In this document: positions 58,846-64,000 of the stretch, one piece after another
How the letters are laid out: every line of letters starts with the position of its first letter
Numbering within the stretch: position 1 is the first letter of the stretch
Origin: Clostridiales bacterium
GTDB taxonomy: Bacteria; Bacillota; Clostridia; Saccharofermentanales; DTU023
DNA length: 64,000 nt
Reading direction: 5' to 3'
Assembly: GCA_004556925.1 (NCBI GenBank)
Contig: SFFI01000013.1
Location: 13,517 to 77,516, forward strand
Made by a program: the position numbers and the translations under genes
Notes under the pieces: model-generated
What the model saw: the letters and a program-made list of their open reading frames with translations, nothing else
Told to the model about the DNA's origin: nothing
Databases searched by the model: none

Positions 58846-58951
58846 ATGGCATCGTACAACAAAACGAATACAATCCACTCAGAAATATTGCTCGGGTGCA
58901 TTGGGGTGCAAAATGAAAGACTGGGTGCAGTTTAAACCCTTAGGTGCGTGA
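58842..58951. repeat. 110-bp direct repeat, copy 2
   Basis: Second copy of the repeat at 55371-55480, in the same orientation and 3.47 kb away. It has one mismatch in the first 77 bases and then gradually diverges. The minus strand encodes a peptide end HPNAPEQYF and stop, shared with copy 1. The segment between the two copies carries the small membrane protein, the GntR-ABC operon, the Abi remnant and the VOC gene. Confidence 0.7.
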
Positions 58952-59184
58952 ATCTTTCCGCTCCCATATATCCATTTAGCATAGAATACTGGGATGTCAT
59001 TTCATAATGCACCAAGAGCCTCCTTTTCGATATCGTCTCTGACCACATAAATATATAAAAGCACAGGACAATGCGGACCACAACTCTTTTATGAAGCTCC
59101 TAAATCATTACACTTCTAATGAACGTTTAATTACTTAATTTTTAAAATCAAGCAGTCAGTCTCCATGTGTATTAAGAGGTACCG

Positions 59185-60066
59185 TCAATAGATTCCATAA
59201 GAGAGTCCAAAAGGCATAAACCCTCGCATAAAATTGATCTCTGTTCGTTTCTCTTTTTGAAATAAAGAAGTTTCCAACTTTTTCCAACCCGCAAATTCTG
59301 CCCCATTATCTACCATGATTGTTTTGAATTTCTCTCGAAAAGCTCTCGTGCCAAGCTGCCGTTCAAGAGAATTCAGTTTCCGTAAGACCGCTTCCTGTGT
59401 TTGGCGACCAATCTTCAATAAGATACTCTCCCGACTTAAACGATCAACCAGTGTTAAGAGACAGGTTCGATCAGCTTTCACTGACTCAATACAGTCCATC
59501 TCCCAGTGTCCTGTTTCTAAACGTTCTTGTGCTTCTTTGGGTCGCTGATCAATTCGCTTCTTATCCGGTGTGGATAGGCGTTTTTCTAGCCTCCGGTACC
59601 GTCGTTTCGGCTTTGCTCCTTTCCGTGGAAAATCCCTGCTTGTCACATGTAAAAAGACTTCTTTCTCAAAATAATGATAGATGGTACGAGCACAAAGTCT
59701 GGTGGCTGTTGGTCAGCCTTGTTTCTCAAAATGCATCACAATAGCTGTCGGAGAATATCTTAATTCCCCAAACGAAACCATTGCTTTCCCCAGTAGCATT
59801 TCTTCAATCGTTTGTGCAAGTTGATGATCTTGACCAATTTTTAAGGATGGCCCTTTCTTCTCCCAATTCTTCTTCACGTTACTTTGAGCTACATAAGAAG
59901 AGTAGGCTTGATACGTTGTTAAATCACTTGCTTGTTGCTTGACCATACCACGTTTGAGTTCGCGGCTTAATGTTGCTTCACTCCAGCCTAGCTGGCGCGC
60001 TAATTCTTTTTGGGTGTACCGTTCTTTCTGACTGCGTTTTAGATTTTGATTATAAAGATATTCCAA
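59185..60066 (-). pseudogene. IS30 family transposase, broken
   Basis: One reading frame of about 294 codons is interrupted by a TGA at 59715-59713. Before it lies the IS30 N-terminal HTH (RYTQKELARQLGWSEATLSR, ELKRGMV). After it come TIYHYFEKEVFL in the same frame, then GHWEMDCIESVKADRTCLLT and FKTIMVDNGAEFAGWKKLE with the catalytic D and E(D)-rich positions. After TEINFMRG the match to the family is lost. The expected YARPY-WERGTNEN block appears only in a shifted frame and then ends, so the 3' end is frameshifted and truncated. Terminal inverted repeats could not be found. Not functional. Confidence 0.85.
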
Positions 60067-60220
60067 TATTTTCCGATCTTCTAATCCTTAATGCTGACCT
60101 AGTTCCTTTTCCTGCCACAATTTAAATGGCTCAAAACGATTCTCCTTTGTTTGTTTTTTCCAATAACATTGTACAGGATTGTGGAGAGCCTTTTTATTTC
60201 AGTTTATTTTACAACTCGCC

Positions 60221-60265
60221 AAAACCGTTCCGGTTTATCAGCGATAAACAACTTGGAACGGTTTT
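60221..60265 (-). terminator. terminator of the hydrogenase operon
   Basis: AAAACCGTTCC (60221-60231) and GGAACGGTTTT (60255-60265) form an 11-bp outer stem. On the minus strand GTTTATC-GCT-GATAAAC forms a second perfect hairpin inside it. It lies about 30 bases after the hymC stop. Confidence 0.85.
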
Positions 60266-60293
60266 ATTTATATCACCTATCAAGCAATAAAAA

Positions 60294-62039
60294 TCATTCT
60301 TCAATGAACTTTGGTCGCAATACATACTTTGTGTGTAAGAGATGATGTGCCTTTTCGCCTCCGACTTCTCCCAGAAATTCCTGATAAAGTTTTTGTATTG
60401 ATTCATTCTCATAGGATCGTCTAGTTGCTTTTTCACGATCCGCTTGATGGATAGCTGCTTCACGCTGATCTAAAATTGTTAAATCACCATGATGGAAAGG
60501 CTGACCACCACCATCAATGCAGCCACCCGGACAAGCCATAATCTCAATAATATCGTAATGCTTAATACCTCTACGAATATCATTCAACAAATCTGCCGCA
60601 TTACCTAAACCGCTGGCTACCGCAACTTTTATTTCACGTCCCTGAATATCGACTGTCGCTTCCTTTAAGCCTTTCACCCCGCTTAATTCAGCGAATTCAA
60701 GATTTTCTAAATCCTCACCGGTAATCATGTGATAGGCCGTTCTCAGCGCAGCTACTGAAACACCGCTGGAGGCGCCAAAAATAACACCTGCACCCGTTGA
60801 CTCTCCTAATGGATCATCAAAATCGTCTTCCTCCAGTCCGGGGAAATCCAAAGAATATTCCTTGATCATAAACGCTAACTCGCGTGTTGTAATAACATAA
60901 TCGACATCAGAAACTTCATCTGACTGAGCGAGTTCCGGCCTTTTCGATTCATACTTTTTAGCAACACAAGGCATGACGGAAACGACCACCAAATCTTTCG
61001 GATCAATCTCATATTTTTCAGCAAAATAAGTTTTGGCAATCGAACCGAACATTTCATGTGGTGATTTACAGGTACTTGGAATATCCAGCATATCGCCAAA
61101 GTTATGTTCAATAAACTTGACCCAACTTGGGCAGCAACTGGTCAGGATCGGCAAACGACCTTTGCCGTTCAAACGATCAGCAAATTCCTTTGCTTCCTCC
61201 ATTGTCGTTAAATCAGCTGCAAAATTCGTATCAAAAACATAATCAAAGCCTAAAGCCCGCAAAGCTGCAACCATTTTACCCGTGACAATCGAGCCCGGTT
61301 TCATATCAAATTCTTCGCCCAAAGCAACGCGTACTGCCGGAGCGGTCTGCACAATAACTGTTTTCGTCGGATCGCTCAAAGCTTTGATCACCTGTCGGAT
61401 CTGACTAATCTCCTGCAAAGCACCGGTCGGACAAACTGCCAGGCATTGCCCACAAAATGTACAATTGGTTGTATGCATCGGTTGATGATATTGTGTTCCG
61501 ACAACTGTCGTAAAACCTCTACCAATATCCGTTAATGTTCCTACCTTTTGTACTTCACTGCACATGGTTTCACAGCGTTTACAGAGAATACATTTATTCG
61601 GATCTCTAAAGATTGAATAACTGCTGTAATCAACAGGATATTCAATTCTCTCGCCATCATAACGTACTTTTTTGATACGAGCCAGAGCTGCCAAATCTTG
61701 CAGCTCACATTCACCATTTTTACCACAAATCAAACAATCTTTGGGGTGATTAGATAAAAGTAATTCAATATTTACTCGTCTGGAGTTGATCACTTTATGC
61801 GTATCGGTACGAATCTCCATCCCATCTTTTACTAAGGTATTACATGCCGGTACTAAAGAACCATTTTTTTGTTCAACCAGGCAAATACGACAATTCGCCT
61901 CTTTATTAATAAAACCCAGTTCATTTAAGTCAAAATGGCAAAGCGTGGGAATATTAATATTCAAGCTTTTAGCCGCTTCTAAAATCGTCGTACCTTCTTC
62001 TACCTGAATCGTTTTATTATTAATTTTAACTGTAATCAT
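60294..62039 (-). CDS. hymC: NADH-dependent [FeFe]-hydrogenase catalytic subunit (HymC/HndD type)
   Basis: Group A [FeFe]-hydrogenase of the bifurcating type. The N-terminal plant-type [2Fe-2S] domain has CHFDLNELG, NCRICLVEQ and PACNTLV. The His-Cys3 [4Fe-4S] site is SNHPKDCLICGKNGECELQ, and two further clusters are CILCKRCETMC and CTFCGQCLAVCP. The H-cluster motifs are all intact: L1 LTSCCPSWVKF, L2 VMPCVAKKYESKRPE and L3 IMACPGGCIDGGGQP. The C-terminal small-subunit-like tail is present. The length of 581 residues is normal. It oxidises ferredoxin and NADH to make H2 during fermentation, or the reverse. AAAGGTG lies six bases before the ATG. Maturases HydEFG are not in the window. Confidence 0.96.
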   Translation of the reverse strand: MITVKINNKTIQVEEGTTILEAAKSLNINIPTLCHFDLNELGFINKEANCRICLVEQKNGSLVPACNTLVKDGMEIRTDTHKVINSRRVNIELLLSNHPKDCLICGKNGECELQDLAALARIKKVRYDGERIEYPVDYSSYSIFRDPNKCILCKRCETMCSEVQKVGTLTDIGRGFTTVVGTQYHQPMHTTNCTFCGQCLAVCPTGALQEISQIRQVIKALSDPTKTVIVQTAPAVRVALGEEFDMKPGSIVTGKMVAALRALGFDYVFDTNFAADLTTMEEAKEFADRLNGKGRLPILTSCCPSWVKFIEHNFGDMLDIPSTCKSPHEMFGSIAKTYFAEKYEIDPKDLVVVSVMPCVAKKYESKRPELAQSDEVSDVDYVITTRELAFMIKEYSLDFPGLEEDDFDDPLGESTGAGVIFGASSGVSVAALRTAYHMITGEDLENLEFAELSGVKGLKEATVDIQGREIKVAVASGLGNAADLLNDIRRGIKHYDIIEIMACPGGCIDGGGQPFHHGDLTILDQREAAIHQADREKATRRSYENESIQKLYQEFLGEVGGEKAHHLLHTKYVLRPKFIEE

Positions 62040-62049
62040 CTCATCACCT

Positions 62050-63630
62050 TTATTTCCGTACAATCGCTTTTACCGGACAAGCTGCTAAGCAAGCATCACA
62101 TTTGATACAAACATTCGTATCAATCTCATGTTTTTGACGTTTTTCACCAGAAATTGCATGTACCGGACAATTTCTCTTGCATAAGCCACAGCCAACACAT
62201 TTATCAAGCACGATATATTTGAGTAAGGATTGACAAGCCGAAGCACGACATGTTTGATCCTGAATATGTTCCTCATACTCATCTAAGAAGTATTGCATAG
62301 AACTGATCACAGGAGTTGTTGCCGTTTTACCCAGACCGCAGAGACTGGTATCTGTAATGACCTGACAAAGCTCTCTCAACAAATCCAGATCTTCCATCTC
62401 TCCCTTGCCGGAGGTAATCTTTTCCAAAATTTCCAAAACCCTTTTATTGCCAATCCGGCATGGTGTGCATTTGCCGCAGGATTCATCCACGGTAAATTTC
62501 ATAAAGAATTTGGCTATATCGACCATACAGTCTGTCTCGTCCATCACAACCATACCGCCGGAACCCATAATCGAACCGATTTTACTCAAAGAAATAAAGT
62601 CTACTTGTGTATCAAAGAGCTCAGGAGGAATACAGCCGCCGGAAGGGCCGCCGGTTTGTACAGCTTTGATCTTTTTACCATCCGGTGCACCATGCCCAAT
62701 TCCATAGACAATATCATTGATCGTTACGCCCATCGGAACTTCAACTAAACCTGCATTGACGACCTTGCCCACCAAAGCAAAGACCTTTGTTCCGGGAGAA
62801 TCCTCCGTACCGATTGATTTAAACCAATCCGCTCCATGTTCAATAATCTGGGCTACATTGGCTAATGTTTCTACATTATTGATAATCGTCGGTTTATCAA
62901 ATAAGCCTCTCTCCGATGTACGATAAACTTTGGCTTGCGGCATACCTCTTTTTCCTTCAATCGATTGGATTAAAGCAGTACCTTCACCGCAAACAAAGGC
63001 ACCTGCGCCCAGGCGTACATCCAGATCAAAACTGAAATCGCTACCCATAATATGATCCCCTAAAAGACCATAGGCTTTAGCAGCTTCAATCGCATGGCGC
63101 AAACTACGCACAGCTTTAGGATATTCCGCCCGAACATAAACATAACCTTTATTCGCTCCGATAGCTCTGGCACAAATCGCCATACCTTCGATGACAGAAT
63201 GCGGATCACCCTCCAAAATAGAACGATCCATATAAGCACCGGGGTCTCCCTCATCAGCATTACAGATGACATATTTTATATCCGACTCATAGCGATAGGC
63301 CGTATTCCACTTCCAGCCTGCCGGAAAACCGGCTCCACCTCTGCCACGTAAATTTGCATCAATCATCTCCTGAATGATATCACCCGGCTGCATCTCAAAA
63401 ATTGTTTTATATAAAGAAAAGTATCCACCAAATGCTATATATTCATCAATGCTCAGCGGATCAATGATCTGATAATTTTTCAAGGCGATACGCAATTGCT
63501 TCTCATAGAATTCACCGGCCAAGCGAACCTGTTCGCCTTCGACAATATATTGATCATCTTTTGCAGCTCTCTCCAGAATGACGGGAAGCGTTTTCTCTTT
63601 AGCAGAAGATAATTTTTCTTTGAAATTCAT
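62050..63630 (-). CDS. hymB: hydrogenase diaphorase subunit HymB (NuoF-like)
   Basis: FMN- and NAD-binding subunit that links the hydrogenase to NADH. NuoF blocks are NLRGRGGAGFPAGWKW, CNADEGDPGAYMDRSILEGD and VCGEGTALIQSIEGKRGMP. The cluster ligands are ESCGKCTPCRIGNKR with a later CGLG. The C-terminus adds a two-cluster ferredoxin (CVGCGLCKRNCP, CIKCDACLAACP). At 526 residues it lacks the N-terminal thioredoxin-like [2Fe-2S] domain that HymB/HndC proteins of about 600 residues usually carry. The family core begins near residue 55. The ATG overlaps the hymA stop in an ATGA, and hymC follows after 10 bases. Confidence 0.94.
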   Translation of the reverse strand: MNFKEKLSSAKEKTLPVILERAAKDDQYIVEGEQVRLAGEFYEKQLRIALKNYQIIDPLSIDEYIAFGGYFSLYKTIFEMQPGDIIQEMIDANLRGRGGAGFPAGWKWNTAYRYESDIKYVICNADEGDPGAYMDRSILEGDPHSVIEGMAICARAIGANKGYVYVRAEYPKAVRSLRHAIEAAKAYGLLGDHIMGSDFSFDLDVRLGAGAFVCGEGTALIQSIEGKRGMPQAKVYRTSERGLFDKPTIINNVETLANVAQIIEHGADWFKSIGTEDSPGTKVFALVGKVVNAGLVEVPMGVTINDIVYGIGHGAPDGKKIKAVQTGGPSGGCIPPELFDTQVDFISLSKIGSIMGSGGMVVMDETDCMVDIAKFFMKFTVDESCGKCTPCRIGNKRVLEILEKITSGKGEMEDLDLLRELCQVITDTSLCGLGKTATTPVISSMQYFLDEYEEHIQDQTCRASACQSLLKYIVLDKCVGCGLCKRNCPVHAISGEKRQKHEIDTNVCIKCDACLAACPVKAIVRK

Positions 63631-64000
63631 GATACTGCCTCCCCGATCTCAGCTAAAATACGCGGAACATCTTTGACTGTCACTTTTTCATATGTTTTAT
63701 CATTAACCGTAATAACCGGCGCTGAAGCACATTCACCGACACATCTGGTCTCAACTAAGGAAAAGATAAAATTATCTGTTGTTTCACCGGGCTCAATATG
63801 TAGCAACTTTGAAAATTCTTTGAGAATTTCTTCACCGCCTTTGACATAGCAGGCTGTCCCCATGCAAATATTAATCGAATATTTTCCTTTAGGAATTAAG
63901 CTGAAGCGCGAATAAAACGTAATTACACCATATACTTCCGAAATCGGAATTTTTAAAGTTTTGGCAATTAAAGTGACGATATGCTTTGGAATATAGTCAT
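63627..64000 (-). CDS. hymA: hydrogenase subunit HymA (NuoE-like), 5' end beyond the window
   Basis: The frame is open to the right edge. The visible 124 residues include the end of the helical region (SEVYGVITFYSRFSLIPKGK) and the thioredoxin-like [2Fe-2S] domain. The four cluster cysteines are in CMGTACYVKGG and ETRCVGECASAP. It passes electrons from the NADH-oxidising HymB. An ATG at 63863 is internal, since the matching family sequence continues upstream without a break. First visible gene of the hymABC operon. Confidence 0.92.
   Translation of the reverse strand, partial: DYIPKHIVTLIAKTLKIPISEVYGVITFYSRFSLIPKGKYSINICMGTACYVKGGEEILKEFSKLLHIEPGETTDNFIFSLVETRCVGECASAPVITVNDKTYEKVTVKDVPRILAEIGEAVS

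Noticed and set aside
61541..63351. Plus-strand and alternative minus-strand frames inside hymBC
   Set aside because: They are shadows of clearly coding hydrogenase genes with intact cofactor motifs.

Overview
The window looks like a chromosome segment of an anaerobic, Gram-positive, fermentative member of the Bacillota, most likely class Clostridia. The evidence is: Firmicute-type gene order (dnaG-rpoD-trmK; comM-dprA-topA-trmFO; queA-tgt-yajC), a Spo0A-type DNA-binding domain, a ClpE-type zinc-finger ClpATPase, an LPxTG surface protein, strong Shine-Dalgarno sites, and a NADH-linked [FeFe]-hydrogenase operon. The genus cannot be fixed from the sequence alone.

From 1 to about 41.5 kb almost every gene is on the minus strand and tightly packed. 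It runs from a truncated YfhO-type membrane protein and RNase P RNA at the left edge through trmK, rpoD, dnaG, yajC, tgt, queA, trmFO, topA, dprA, a frameshifted comM, coaE, ychF, polA, a PBP plus FHA-RodA/FtsW pair, HU, a receiver-less Spo0A-like regulator, ligA, valS, a sialate-esterase-like protein, two paired radical-SAM-associated proteins, pgi, a DUF975 protein, clpE and uvrA. This is core replication, repair, RNA modification, cell wall and proteostasis machinery, probably codirectional with replication.

From 41.3 to 42.4 kb lies the most unusual stretch. It holds a tRNA-Glu(CUC), a 135-bp nested palindrome, and a non-coding array of nine tandem imperfect hairpins. Six hairpins have GTGAAAT-type arms at 62-63-bp spacing and three have GTTGGCAA-type arms at 74-bp spacing. 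The arm sequence changes between the two sets while self-complementarity is kept. A related single hairpin sits at 53.14 kb.

From 42.4 to 52.9 kb is an accessory but intact zone: a DUF6320 protein, a fused alpha/beta hydrolase-acyltransferase, an LPxTG beta-helix surface protein, ispA (the first plus-strand gene), an amidohydrolase with an APC transporter, and a TMEM43-like membrane protein.

From 53 to 60 kb is a decaying mobile or defence region of mixed strand. Two antitoxins (DinJ-like, YefM/Phd-like) are each followed by a toxin gene that has lost sequence. There is a MarR fragment before an intact pirin, an Abi_2 (AbiD/AbiF) gene reduced to about a third, a GntR-ABC operon with a clear promoter and operator, a VOC protein, a broken IS30 transposase, and two near-identical 77-bp repeats that may be tails of lost integrase genes. 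From 60.2 kb to the right edge is a hymABC-type hydrogenase operon, which by eye looks more AT-rich than the housekeeping part.
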